Shown: positions 35,147-47,174, numbered from the stretch's first letter. The stretch: 64,000 nt of DNA from Calycina herbarum (GCA_001414485.1 LLEY01000073.1:62001-126000); one strand, 5' to 3'. Numbers and translations are program-made. The notes: generated by a model not told the origin, from the sequence alone.

Positions 35147-36991
35147 ATGTCGCCACTCGCACCACTCGGCGTGAACCGAAAAAGACAACGGGAAGAAGAA
35201 TCAGAAGAGGACGAAGAGACCTATGGACCTAACAGCGCACCAATCGATTTTACACAAACAAGACGACTAAATTTTGAGGAAGAAAGTAATTCTGGGGATG
35301 ATCATTTACCTAGTGACGCAGCAAGCGGCTTGACCCGAAAAAGAAAATGGAGTGGAGATTCAGAAGTTACCACCTATGGACCTAATAGCGCATCAATTGA
35401 CTTTACACAAACAAGACGAGATAGAGTGGACACCGATCGACCTACCGATCCTCAACCGCGTTTTACCTTTCCAGAACCCCCCACTGACCCCCTAGAGAAA
35501 GAAGAAGAGCAAAAGGTAAGTGACTCCGAAAGTACAAGCGAGGACAGCCAAGGTTCTGTGGATACTTATCAATTCTGGGAAAGGTGGGAAGAAATAAAAG
35601 AAGAAAGGATTCCCGAACGGCTCACTTTCGGCGTTGAGTGCGAATTTGCCCTTGCTGTTGTAATTGGGGACAAACCTGATCCTGATGCCCAAGATCCCCG
35701 CCAGATCTATGAAATTATCACGACCGAAGTAGATAGTAATGACGTCAAAGGAGATAGCGGTAACGTCGAAGGAGGCGACGATAACGACGACGATGCTGAT
35801 GCTGATGCTGATACTGATACTGATACTGATAGCGGTAGCGATAGTGATGAAAGTGATGAAAGCGAGGAATCCGACTACGACGAGGAGCTGGAAGCAAGGT
35901 TGGAAGCCCTCGGCCAGGCGCTAGACGCCCAAGATCGTGAAGCTGAGAAACACATCGCTATTACTCTTAAAAGGGCTGGAGTAGCAGCTGCTAGTACCTC
36001 TGACGGTCCTAGAATTGAGGACTGGGTTGTGACAACCGATCATAGCGTGAGGGTAAAGCACGAAGGCTACCAATTTCCGCCAATGGAAATTAACTCCCCT
36101 CCATTCTACTACTGCAGAGACTCCGTTCTGCAGGTTAGTGCTGTGAGTCAGATTATCACGGATTCTTATAGAGTCGTTTGCAACGACACTACAGGTTTGT
36201 AAGTAACTTTTCCCCTTTGATTTATTCCCTATTATTAGAAGAAAAAACATATGCTGACACTTCATAGGCACGTGCATGTTGGATATGGTCGAAAGGGATT
36301 CCATCCCTATATTCTATCTAATTTATTTGCAATCTTGTGGACTTTCAACGAGCACCTCGACATGTTACACCCAAAAGCTCGTCGGACTAGAGGAAAATCC
36401 AATCATTACTGTCCTGGCCTACGTACCCATTCAGTACTCGGTAAAAAGTTACCAGATACTCCCGATGCCCCGAGAAAGGGTTTAAAGAAGATTTTAAGGC
36501 TGAGGTATCAGGATACAAACAAGAAATTTGTAGAACTGATGAACGCTCCGAGTGACTCAGGCTTTGGCCTCGTAAGGCTAGCTTACAACGCTTGGAATTT
36601 AAAAGAACCAATGAGGAAAGACGGCAAAATAACAGTTGAGTTCCGCGGACACGAAGGCACGATGAGCTCCGAGCGTATTGTTAACTGGATTAACGTATGT
36701 GTAGGACTCGTTGAATTTGCCGAAACAGTGGACGGTGACGAGCTTAGCAAATTCCTCTGGAGTCATATTGACGACGACGAAAAGGACTTTACAGTTATTG
36801 ATGTCCTGAGAGCAATTGGCCGCCCTGCCGAGGCCGAATTCTACGCGAGGAGATTTCAAGAACATCCCGAGTTACTCGGAAAGAATTCTGCTTCGGTTTC
36901 TTCCAGCTCTTTAGCGTCTCTTTCGGAAAGTCCTGCTTCTGATATTACTTCAGACGCTCCTTCGACTGCTTCCTCAGGCCTTTATTCTTAA
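35147..36991 (+). CDS. Putative amidoligase (ATP-grasp/glutamine-synthetase-like family)
   Basis: Two exons, 35147-36198 and 36268-36991, encode 591 aa. The intron is 69 nt (GTAAGT...CATAG, branch CTGAC). Splicing rebuilds NDTTGLHVHVGYG (about 345-357), the HVH motif of the Amidoligase_2 family. Other family landmarks are LTFGVECEFAL (about 158-168, metal-binding Glu), MEINSPPF (about 321) and VEFRGHEGTMSSERIVNWI (about 490-508). These enzymes are predicted to form amide or isopeptide bonds; the substrate here is unknown. The N-terminus has two copies of a 16-residue unit (TYGPNSA-IDFTQTRR at about 25-40 and 75-90). Residues about 208-250 are very acidic (alternating Asp with Ala/Thr/Ser), inserted between the first Glu motif and the rest. 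The gene stands alone in a gene-poor, repeat-flanked stretch. Confidence 0.88.
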
Positions 36992-37240
36992 AGTAAGTGG
37001 ACCCCCCTTTCTTATTATGCTAATTACAGGAAAGACGAGACGAACCAAAAACACGATTTCTTAGTTCTTCTAAACCTTTCCCATTATCCGAGAATATTTT
37101 GAAAAGGGTTCCGGAGAGCAGTGACCGATCCCATTACCACGAGAAAGTTGCAAACCTTTCTCTATTCAATCAAAAGACAGCGTAGTTATGCAATGACAGG
37201 CTGCGGAGTATAAACACGGAGTTGGTAAATTTTTTAAACC
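36992..37240. other. 3' flank of the amidoligase gene
   Basis: Normal composition, no ORF. Likely the 3' untranslated region, running up to a RIP-affected remnant. Confidence 0.45.
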
Positions 37241-37780
37241 AGTGTGAGAAATGAGTAGAGTAGAGTAGAGTAGTAACCACTACTCTACTATCCTCAACCG
37301 ATTTTAAGTACTACTCTACTCTACTCATAGTACTCTAAGTATTCGGGCCGTATCGGGCCGGGCCAGGCCGAGGCTCGGAGTAGCGTCGGAGTAGGTTCTA
37401 GGGTTGCTAAGAGCTTAAGCGAGATCTCTTTTCTACTCTCTTTCTTACTTCTTACTTATATATATATAACTAACTCTTAAAAGAGATAAAAGATCTTTAT
37501 AGACGCTCTTAATAAAGGTATAGCTAAGCTAAGAAAGTACCCTTCTAAGAGCAGAGTTCTAGAATCTAAGAATAGAGCTTTATATATAGCTTTAATCTTA
37601 GATTCTAGAGTAAAAAAGAAAGAAAGAAGAGAGAGAAGAAGACTAAAGATATAGACTTTAAAGATAACTACTTTATACTTTAGTTATTTATTTCGATTTA
37701 TAGTATACTACTTAGAGTACTACTTAAGTATCTAAGTATTCCTTACTTACACTGTTTTAAACAATAGGTTATAAGTTCAA
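37241..37780. mobile_element. Small RIP-affected transposon remnant, unclassified
   Basis: An abrupt AT-rich, CpA-poor island between normal sequences. It begins with GAGTA tandem units (37254-37275) and a nearby inverted copy, has GC-rich words (CGGGCCGTATCGGGCC, about 37344-37359), and ends with AGTACTACTTAAGTATCTAAGTATTC-like sequence similar to the 37300-37343 stretch. A 14-bp inverted repeat (TCTAGAATCTAAGA) encloses about 24 bp at 37557-37608. There are no coding remnants. It may be a short non-autonomous element, but the ends are not certain. Confidence 0.5.
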
Positions 37781-40700
37781 GTTTAATAAATATATAAAAA
37801 TATAATATTTTCCCGGAGAAAAAACATAATTTCACATACAAATTTCTTTATATACAAAGCAAACCCACCCTACTATTCATCTCTCTCTCGTGACCCAACC
37901 CCTATTTCAAGTCCACGTCGTTAAGTGCAAAAGGAGAGAAACGCCTCTCTAGACGCATTGGATAATCTCCCCGTTACTAAAGGAAAGGAAAATAACCTCC
38001 TCATAGTTTATTAAAATAAAACAGTATAACATCCCTGATTTAAGAAACCATAAATCACTGAAGCCATTTTTAAAAACTACAAAGCGTTCCCTCTAGTTTT
38101 CAAACCCCCCTTAACCAGAAGTATCCTAAAAACAATCCGGAGAAGCCTCTTTACCAACCTTCCCACAAAGATAACTCTTCCAGTGGACTTTCAAAGATAT
38201 CACAGAAGACCGTAAAAGAAAGTATCATTACCATCTTTCCAGTATTACTAGGAAGGTAAAATAAACCACACCTTTCGGTCAGGGAAAAAAAAGTCACAAA
38301 ATGACCGAAGAATAACAAACAGCCACCGTCGAAAAGAAATCTACCCTCGATTTATTTCAACGCACTAGAACTCGATACCCCAAAAATTGAGGACGTCTTT
38401 CCATCTTACTTAGCGAGTCTGTTGACAATTTGCTGTTGTTCGTCAGGCCTAAGAAGCGAGAAGGCTTCTCGAAGTGGAAAATGGATTGGGCGCGGGATAC
38501 ATGGTAGCATGTTAAAAATCCTTTCTCTGGATGATGATGATGATGCTGGAAGAATGAGGGAGTGATTATATATTATGTATTATTTGGGAAAGTCATGAGA
38601 TTACCGTTGCTGGTGAAAAGATGTGGGTAAGGTCCGTTACGAGTTGAGCATTCAATTACATTGTAATACTATTCATAATTTCATAATTAGAGAGATTCAA
38701 CGTAGCAAGTCAAGTCAAGTGAAGAACACCAGCCTTTCCACTACCCAGAAAACACGACAAAAAACACAAAAAAACACCACAACACCACAACATCTCAATA
38801 TCTCACAAGATTCCAACTCCCTTCAATTCAACAACCTACAAGTACATCCCACACAACTCTCAAACTCGCAAACTCGCAAACAAAAAAGCAAACCACCCCG
38901 CCATCCATCCATCCATCCATCCCTCTCAAATCCCCCGACGACCCCGCATACATAACAGACAAAATATAGGTACAAACAAGCAAGGAAGTGATACATCCAA
39001 ACCCCCAACCTCCCTCCCTCCTGCACACATGTACTAGATCGGGTATCTTGGGTCCATCAGGACCGTGCGCCGTGCTTAGTCCTCACCAAAAAACCCTCAC
39101 AAACACTCCAATTCTCCCTGTTCAATAATTTATAACAAAATAACCACTAACTCAAATATTTCAAGAGTAGTATTAAAATAAAGGCATTTACAATCCATTT
39201 AATTTCATAAGTGGATAGCAAATTATCTCTAAGAAATATATAGTTATTACAGATGCTAAAACAAGCACTATTTCTTCACCTAATTTCAGTGTTGCTCGCT
39301 TATCCCACTGACGGACCCAAACTACCCGACCAAGTACATCCCCGATCTTCCCCTCACCAAACCAAAAAAAATATCCACATCAAAACTTAAAAATCACACC
39401 ATCCTCTTCAGTTGATGATCGTCCTGTACATAAACCTAAAAGTCAAGATGCAAGAAAAGTAAACAAGGAAGCTTAGGAATTGATGGACCACTGATTTGTC
39501 CACTTAGATGTCAAGTCTGATCAAGCCAAGTACAAAATTTCCACACGTGATAACACCCCCATCTTCAACGACTCATTTCAACAAATGAAAAATCCCCGAA
39601 CGAGGAGAATAAAATCGGGAAATGGAAAAGAAACTAAATAGGGCATCCCTGTAGTAACGACACAAAGCCCAGGTCAATCAGTGAGCTGGACATGCATACA
39701 CACCATCACCATGACCATCACCATCCATGCACACAAAAAAATCACGTATCCTTAGCCCGGGCACTTGCTTGTCCATCGCCTCCTGCAAGTTTCTGTATTC
39801 ATGGATTTAATTTAATCGATGCATTGCCAGCGTTGAACCTTCTGCAGAGAGGCTTGTTTTTTTCTTCTTCACCACCATGAAATGAGTATGCCTAATTGGG
39901 TTTCCAGCCTCCAGTTGTACAGTTGTTTGCTACAAGTAATTGAGGATGATGACTCCCTCTCTCCCTCTTCTAGTCACCGGCTGGATAGAGGGGTTGTTTG
40001 TCGATGCGATGCGATGTGATGCGGTGAGTATGATTCAGCCGCGCCATCTAGAGAGTAGGAAGCGGTGGAGTAGATCAGGATGAGGCAAACGGATGAGAAC
40101 GAATTAGAGGAGAGAGAGATGATCTTACATAATCTTCTCACATCCTAATTTTCTCTTGTACAAGTCTTTCCCGAGGATGCCGAGGAGTGAAAACTCGAGA
40201 CCCGAGATCTTCGGACCCCAATTTCGGTTCCTTCCCTCGTCGATATAAGAATTTTTCCTCTTAGCTTGAGAGCAGGGGAACAAACAGCTCACTTCAAGCC
40301 TCACCGATGAGAAAGCGGGATAAAACCAGCACGCTAGGAAATTGTTTACTCACCTCCAGTCGAATCATCCAACGATATCACTGCCCACACACACCAACGC
40401 GGTCCGCTTATCGGGAGTGAGTGTGCTCGAAGGCTGAATTGGCCGCCAAGTGCCGATAAAGTATACAACGGTAATTGGTGATGATGGTGTGGTGAACAGG
40501 GGTTACAGGATAGGCTCTCCGCACTTTTTTGTAATCATATTTTGGAGGGGTTAAGATGATGCAGATAACGTGTTTATGGATGGATGAGGAAGTCTGCCCT
40601 TGTGCTTCCGTGCTTGATGGACCTTGATGCAGATGAGGTGGTGTTGGTTATTGCTTATCTGTGTTGAAGACCGAATGATCGACTGCAACCTTATTGAATG

Positions 40701-42396
40701 GAGGATGGTGGGATGGGAGAGTTGCATGCATGCATGCTTACTTCTACTGCAGAAGGACTGATTCTGTAGAATGCTTATTGTGAAACGTTTGTGAGAAGAG
40801 GGGTTTTGTGGGAGGGGATTTTTTGATATCGTGTGACTCGTGCTTGGTTGGTATAGGAGAAGGAAGATCTTTGCAGTTTTGGTGTTTCTTGCTCGGTACA
40901 TTGACTTGAGGAAAGAGTAGCGAGGTGGAACCAGAAGTGGTGGTTGATGATCTTATCGTGGTTGGACGAAGGGGTGGGGGGGACTTTATTGGTTCTACGA
41001 GACGGTATCGATTGTGGTACGAGGGAATCAATATCAAGGGGGCATAGCGAAATATATTGCGATGTGAGTTGAGGTTGTGTTGGTGGTATGCTCAGTGTGG
41101 ACGACTGCGCCGTTGCCCCTGCATTTGCGGCCGGAGGTTTTTCATTTTTTCCTGAAGATAACCAGCCCCTGTTTGCCTCTTCGCCCTGGAAACGGCATCA
41201 GGAAATGTGCGAAATGCTTAAAATTTGCGGGTGGCTTGGGAGAGGAGGGGGTTCCTTGAGGGGAAGCATCGGCCGACGCACAAGAATCGGACAAGGCGAC
41301 TTTTGTAAATACTGGAGCGACTTTGCCCTGCTGAGGACTAGTGTAGCGTGTCCGTGAAGGCACTTCTTGCGGGCCAATAACTAACGAGTTGGAAGAGAAT
41401 TTATGCACCTTGCACCGGGGTCTTGAAGGATTCAAGGAAGGAAAAAGAAGCGTCGAACCAGTCAGCAGAGTGATATTTATGCCAGGCTTCTGTACGCCAA
41501 GCGCTGGTGGATGGTTACTGGCGAGAAGAAGAACGAATGAACGAGGACTGATGGAGAGAATGAAGCTATCCAGCCTTTGGACAGCCTTTGGACAGCCTTT
41601 GGACAGCCTTTGAGGAGCTGGTGGGGTGACTAGAAGACCAAGAAAATGCGGCTATCTCGCTGTACGAGAGTGGGTGGCATCCTGGGAGAAGCCGGAGAAC
41701 CCTGAAAGGACAAGCAAGACAAGAATCGTGCTGAGACGCCCAGGTTCGAGAGGCTCAACACTGTACAACAACACTGTAGGCGCAAGAGAGGAGCCCCGGG
41801 AGGGAGTGCAACAGACGCTGGAAAGAAGAAAAGGAGGTTCAAGTCAGGTTCAAGTCAGGTTCAAGGCGGGGCCAACCAAGCCAAATCAGCGTCCTTTAGC
41901 GGGTACTGTACTCGGTAATTTATGCGGTGCCCCATACAAACCCGCCCAAGTCCACTATCTTCACTTCTTCAACCGACCGGAGTTTTCCCTCCCTCACTAA
42001 GAAAGAAAGGCGGGCTTGGCTTACAGGGCTGTGAACCTGTGAACAGAGAACAAGGCATCGCGCTTGCCTGAGGAACTAAAAAATTCAAGCGTAGCGCCTT
42101 TCACAGCACGAAGCTTACCCGTAGTGTGAGAACTACTCACCACCAACTTCAAACTTCGACATCCTCGCAACAACAACATCCCCCCACACGCTCTCCCCCC
42201 CCCCACGACACGCGACGCCTTCGCACTCGAATGAGGCCCATACCATTCTCCAATCCTCGGGTCGACGACGACATACATAATATATAACGGCAGGCGTCGT
42301 CCAACTCTCGACCTCGCCTCCCAGAACATTGTCAAGGCTGCGGTGCCCCAGCTCTAGTTCGCTGACTCGGAAGTCACTCTGGGTCAGCAAAGTCGT
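37781..42396. other. Long gene-poor interval upstream of acrB
   Basis: 4.6 kb of normal composition with no supportable protein-coding gene. It contains a CATC microsatellite (about 38900-38921), CA-rich simple sequence (about 38750-38800), an 11-bp tandem repeat of four copies (CAGCCTTTGGA unit, about 41570-41611), and repeated TTCAAGTCAGG units (about 41838-41862). ORFs such as 41626-42000 (124 codons) show no known motif. The last several hundred bases probably hold the acrB promoter and leader. A non-coding RNA here cannot be excluded. Confidence 0.5.
41570..41611. repeat. 11-bp tandem repeat, four copies
   Basis: Four near-perfect consecutive CAGCCTTTGGA units. A minisatellite without evident function. 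Confidence 0.8.
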
Positions 42397-45246
42397 ATGC
42401 CTCGTGGCCAGCCCACAGCAAAGCGACAAGCGGGTGTTGCGAACCAGCGCGATACCAGGCACGAGAATGGCATTGTGACGCCGGGAAAGAGGATAGCACC
42501 TGGGAAGCAGAAGAGCAATGGTCATCTCAACGGCCATGCCAAGCAACCCGAGAGCAATTCTTCAACACCACCACTGCCAGCGACCCCTCCGCCAGCCAAC
42601 GGGCATGCACGGCAACCTCAACTCGCCGATTCGCAACCTGCCATGGACCATAAGATGGCCGGCCCTGTGAGAAGACCGTCTTTTGGCGCCTACTCCGAGT
42701 CCTCTTCATCCGAATCCTATCACAATAATACCGGACTCTCCGTTTCTCCTGACAATCACAGACGGATCGATGTTAACGCTACCAAGAATCCCGCTGTGCA
42801 TCGAGATCTTGGTCCTCTGAGTCTTGCCCTTACTGTGCTCCGGTCTTGCCCTCTGTATGATACGATTGCCATTCTCATCGTCCTCCTACAGCTACCTCCA
42901 ACCTTTCTCTCCTTGGTTCACCTCCTGTTCGCTACATTGACCTTTGTTCCGCCATCTACCTCGACGACCTCGGGATTGAGCTTCACCGATGTTTTTGAGG
43001 GGACGCTGGGTACACCTTCAGTAGCTACAATTGTGGTGGTGGATTTATTTGTGCTGATGGTATGGCTATTTCTATGGAGTCCCCTTCAGGATGTTGCTTT
43101 GGACCTTGCCCAAACCGTAATTGCATTAACTTTAGGAGGTGGTACTAGTGGCAAAGAGGCGGGGTTCAAAAATGTCCTTGTCTGCTTTGGTCTCATAGCC
43201 TCTTCCCATTTCGCTCGTAATGGAAATGTCAAGCAGTCCGGATTCCGTGCCATTCTTTCCTCCACATCCTCGACCGGCTTAATGGGATCATCGGATCCAG
43301 ACGATCCCCTCGAACCGATTTCTCATAGTGGGAGTAAAAAAGGGGCGCATGGTTGGGTTCGGAGTATTTTGGCAATACATATTCTGGCGCAGGGGGTGGT
43401 CCGTTTTGTTCGAGACTTATATGTGCAGAGAAATTTGAGAGAAAAAAGAGATACATCAACTTCAATTAGCGATCCAGAGGCCGGGAAAACGTTGACGGAT
43501 ACCGCAAGCGATACCTCGAATTCCATTACGCAACCTCCAGAAAACGATTCCTCCATATCCCTCAATTCGACCACCAACCTCAATTCCAAAAAGAAGAGGA
43601 AGCAGAGCGCTCAAGTTCGCGTTAGGCAACCTCTTTGGGCAGCGTTGGCCAGTACGAAAATAGTGATGGTAAAGGAATACGAAACCTCACACACAGCAGC
43701 CGAGTCCGCAGGCACAAATGCAACAGACATCAACAACCTTGGAAATGCGCCTTTCAACGCCGAGGCAGATCGGATTTGGATCACTTATGTTGGTTCTGAT
43801 GCGGTTTGCTTTGGTACGAGCTATTTCCCACAACACACGCCATGTTCGAATATCGAGGAGAGACGGATCGATTCATTAGGAGTAGACAGATCAAAACCCT
43901 TCTTTGTTCGCGTCAACAAGACTGTATGGCACGCTACGAAAATCAAGGCCATGATTAATCCGGAGAAATTCGCAGGTCAAGATGTGCGCTGGAGTGGGGA
44001 GATCTTTGGACTTGCCCCTGCTACCGATTTTGAGTGCGAATTTGTCAGTACTGTTGACGATACCGTACTCTTTTCATCGAGCGTCTGGACCATGGCTCCA
44101 CCATCCGCAGATACATCAGCCGGACTTTCCCCCAATCCACAAGTTCCAAGACGACCCGGATCGCCTACCACAACACTAAAAACATCCATTGCTTCATCAG
44201 AACTCAAGTTGACCGAAGAACGAAATCGACAAAAGCGGGAGAGGAAAGAACTACGAGCCAAAGTCAATGCTATCAAAAAAGAGATTGACAAGCTTGCAAA
44301 TAGTATTTCCTCTTCTGGTGGAAACGATGATCGAGTCAAGCAAAAGATTCAGCAAAACAACCTTCATCAAAAACAAGCGGAAGATGCACTTGTCACTCTC
44401 ACTGCAGAGATCAAAGCACTTGAGGTTATTCCTCTGGATGATGCAGCACAATATTCATCATCAAAGAGCGAGTACAAGAGTCAGACAGAAAAGCACAAGC
44501 ACTTCCGTTCCGAAGCCAACAACATCAAACAGAATGCCGAACGCGACCTCTCGAACCTCAACAACGAGCTCACGAACATTCAGCAAAAGAAGGAACGCTC
44601 CCAAGCTAGGGTTACCAAACTAGCCAGTGAACATGAGCGGATTACCGATGCGAATGCTAGGGGCTTAGATGAGGCGCAGAGAAAAGAGAGCGCGAGACAA
44701 GCAAATCACGGCGAACGAGCCAAGTTGGAAAGAATATACGTGGATCGACTCCACGGGATCAATGCACAAGCAGCCGACCAAACTACAGCTCTTCAACTGA
44801 TGTACAACGAGATTGATCGTATGCAACGACAAGAGATGTACGCCACTGCGAGCCCAACATCCAGCGTACCAAGTCTTCACGCCAACAACGGCTTCGGCTC
44901 TGACATGATGGTCGACCATTCTAACACCACTTACCCCTGGAACGCAGCCATGCAAAACCCAGGAAACATGTACACACCAGTGCCTTATGGGCCCCCACCA
45001 CCAATGCCGATGCAGGCTCCCGGACCCCGAACGCGAGGGAGGAGTAGCAGTATGCTTAGTAACCTCTCGGGCTTCACGCAAAGCGATGACGATATTTCGG
45101 CGCAGATGCATCCTTTTCAGATGGGACAGGCGGCTTGGGGGAATTACGATCAGCAGCGGCATGGGAGTACTGGGAGTGGAAGTGGTGCTGGGAGCGTGGG
45201 CGATCCGAAGAGTCCGGTTGTTGGCAATGGTACGGTTATGAGATGA
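42397..45246 (+). CDS. acrB: Ubiquitination network signalling protein AcrB
   Basis: A single-exon protein of 949 aa. In Aspergillus, AcrB is a membrane protein with a coiled coil that acts with the CreB/CreD deubiquitination network in carbon catabolite repression. Here the first about 130 residues are low complexity. Hydrophobic segments follow at about 145-190 (LRSCPLYDTIAILIVLLQLPP), 210-230 (VATIVVVDLFVLMVWLFLW), 255-270 and 325-345. A conserved middle part (MVKEYETSHTAAESAG at about 424, EADRIWITYVGSDAVCFG) precedes a long coiled coil (about 607-802, rich in Glu/Lys/Gln). The tail is Pro/Gly/Ser-rich (YGPPPPMPMQAPGP at about 863). The order of membrane segments, coiled coil and proline tail matches AcrB as I know it; the name rests on architecture and remembered motifs. 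The ATG chosen is the first in a long uninterrupted frame. Confidence 0.78.
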   Translation: MPRGQPTAKRQAGVANQRDTRHENGIVTPGKRIAPGKQKSNGHLNGHAKQPESNSSTPPLPATPPPANGHARQPQLADSQPAMDHKMAGPVRRPSFGAYSESSSSESYHNNTGLSVSPDNHRRIDVNATKNPAVHRDLGPLSLALTVLRSCPLYDTIAILIVLLQLPPTFLSLVHLLFATLTFVPPSTSTTSGLSFTDVFEGTLGTPSVATIVVVDLFVLMVWLFLWSPLQDVALDLAQTVIALTLGGGTSGKEAGFKNVLVCFGLIASSHFARNGNVKQSGFRAILSSTSSTGLMGSSDPDDPLEPISHSGSKKGAHGWVRSILAIHILAQGVVRFVRDLYVQRNLREKRDTSTSISDPEAGKTLTDTASDTSNSITQPPENDSSISLNSTTNLNSKKKRKQSAQVRVRQPLWAALASTKIVMVKEYETSHTAAESAGTNATDINNLGNAPFNAEADRIWITYVGSDAVCFGTSYFPQHTPCSNIEERRIDSLGVDRSKPFFVRVNKTVWHATKIKAMINPEKFAGQDVRWSGEIFGLAPATDFECEFVSTVDDTVLFSSSVWTMAPPSADTSAGLSPNPQVPRRPGSPTTTLKTSIASSELKLTEERNRQKRERKELRAKVNAIKKEIDKLANSISSSGGNDDRVKQKIQQNNLHQKQAEDALVTLTAEIKALEVIPLDDAAQYSSSKSEYKSQTEKHKHFRSEANNIKQNAERDLSNLNNELTNIQQKKERSQARVTKLASEHERITDANARGLDEAQRKESARQANHGERAKLERIYVDRLHGINAQAADQTTALQLMYNEIDRMQRQEMYATASPTSSVPSLHANNGFGSDMMVDHSNTTYPWNAAMQNPGNMYTPVPYGPPPPMPMQAPGPRTRGRSSSMLSNLSGFTQSDDDISAQMHPFQMGQAAWGNYDQQRHGSTGSGSGAGSVGDPKSPVVGNGTVMR

Positions 45247-46133
45247 TGTTGTTTGCGGTTTTTGTGTTTGCTGTGTGTGTTTTTTGATGTGGACTCGATC
45301 CGTCTGTTTGATGTGTGGATCCATAGGGTATCTCTTTGAAATTCTTGCGGATTAGACAATTAAGTTGTTTGATTGCTGCTCTCTATATATTGGTCCTTCT
45401 ACTTGACGTGATTTTTGTGACTCGTGAGTATATAGCTAATGTTTAGGGGTTTGTATTTTCTCATCTCGATCCCCCCCCCCCCCCCTCTTCGCGACTCGCG
45501 ACTCGAGGGTTTGTCCACCACCTCGACACGAACAACATATGATGCCATGAACCAGCACACACATCTGCAAATTTCAAATGGATGACGTTTGTCATGCAGT
45601 TGCCCACGCTTGGATGAAACGCCAACATTGAGGGAAGGCAGACGGCGGCTGATAATGTGTTCGGTTAGGGTGGGCTTTTCAGGTCTTCTGTTGGTTTCTA
45701 TGCTTTACGTGTACTCGGTACGTGGTTGTGATTGGGCTGATTAGGCTGATTGGGGATTTGGGGAGTATCGACAGGATGGGGATTTTGGAGGTGGTGTTGG
45801 TGGTGTTTTGAATTAAGGTTTTTCGAGGGGATGAGGATTTTCGAGAGGTGAGGGGTGAGAGGTGATGGTGATGGACGGTGATGGATGGATATGGATGGTG
45901 ATGGATATGGTGTTGGTGATGGTGATGGTGATGGTGATAGATGGAGGGGAATGGAGGGGAATGGATGTGGAGGATGTGATGGATGGATGGATGGATATAG
46001 AGGAGGGGAATGGTTTTGTTGTATGGGGGGTTTTTTTTTGGCCCCCACGGTTGGAATGGGTTTAGGTGTTGAAGAGGGATGAGTTGGTAAGTGAGCGAGT
46101 AAGTGAGTGAGTGAGTGAGTAAGTAAGTAAGTG

Positions 46134-46180
<47 letters not shown>

Positions 46181-46240
46181 GAGTAAGTGAGTACGGAGAC
46201 AAAGTTTGAACTGATTGATTGATTTGACTGTCTAACACCT
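45247..46240. other. Microsatellite-rich interval after acrB
   Basis: Contains a C15 run (45471-45485), GGTGAT/GATGGA-type repeats (about 45860-45995), a T9 run (46031-46039), and a long GTAA/GTGA array (about 46085-46190). Apparent ORFs here are translations of simple repeats and are not genes. It borders the RIP-affected block. Confidence 0.65.
46085..46190. repeat. (GTAA)n/(GTGA)n microsatellite
   Basis: About 100 bp of 4-bp units, mostly GTAA with interspersed GTGA. Confidence 0.9.
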
Positions 46241-47174
46241 ATAGAGAGGAAAGAGAGGAATAGGTATATAAACGAGTCTTAGATAAGTTACTTAGAGGAG
46301 AAGAGGAGGAAAGTTTGATAATAGAAAAGAGAGATAGCAAAGGGTGTGACAGCTATGCAGGAGTAGAGTAGAGAAGTAGTCTATTCGTAGTATCAACGCG
46401 AATACTAAGGTAAGGAGAGAAGCAGAGAGTGTGGTCGCTCTCGCTCTATTTAACTACGCTAAGCGAGTTCTCGGTAGAATCTCAGGAAAGCACGGAATGT
46501 AACTGGAACTGTCATAAGGAAGAGAGTAAGAGAGATAGCAGAGAGGATTTTTTAACAAAAACAATAGTAATACTAAAAGAAACAACGATATACTTAGACT
46601 TGAGAATAGAATATAGAATATAGAATATAGATAAGAATTAATAGAAAAGAGAGAAGATAGATAATATATTAGTAAGTAGAAGATAAGTAGTCTTTTTATA
46701 AGATATTTTTTCGTTACTATTAGTAGATTATCTATAAATAGGTAGAATTATTTATAAAGTTTAAATATATTAAAATAATTCTCTTATTTATTTTATAAGT
46801 CTCGTAGTCTAGTAACGTCGCTTTTAACTATATAAAAGAATTAGTAAAATATTTAGAAAATATAATAGAATTACTAAGAATAGTAGTAGATCTATTAAAT
46901 AAAAGTTATAATATATATTATACTTAGTCTTACTTAAAATATAATAAAGAAGAATATAACTAGAGCTATATCTTACTAAGAGTTGATTTTAAGATAAATT
47001 TTATTATATTTTATACTTATATATATATAAACTAGATTACTAGTAGAGATATTAAAGTAGAAGAGTATTAATAAATAATAAGACATCTTTTTTACTTTTT
47101 ATTTTTATTTTAAGAATAGATATTTATTTATAATCTTTATAAGAGTTCGATTCCTTAGATAAATAAATTAGAGT
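46241..47174. mobile_element. Unclassified RIP-affected remnant
   Basis: AT content rises steeply after 46600 and CpA/TpG almost vanish, as in the gypsy elements. From about 46690 to 47070 the + strand reads like a coding region peppered with RIP-type stops (for example SLFIRYFFVTISRLSIN and LLRIVVDLLNKSYNIYYT), but I recognise no transposase or polymerase motif. No terminal repeats were found. Short GAATATA repeats lie at 46605-46630. Confidence 0.45.

Noticed and set aside
38823..39028. Overlapping ORFs over CATC/GGAT repeats
   Set aside because: Translations of simple repeats.
41626..42000. ORF of 124 codons upstream of acrB
   Set aside because: Runs through short repeats and shows no family feature; probably leader or promoter sequence.
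45698..46082. ORFs rich in Met/Asp/Gly or Pro/Ser after acrB
   Set aside because: Produced by GATGGT-type microsatellites on either strand.
47141..47154. B-box-like GAGTTCGATTCC, possible SINE or tRNA
   Set aside because: No A box at a suitable distance and no cloverleaf stems.
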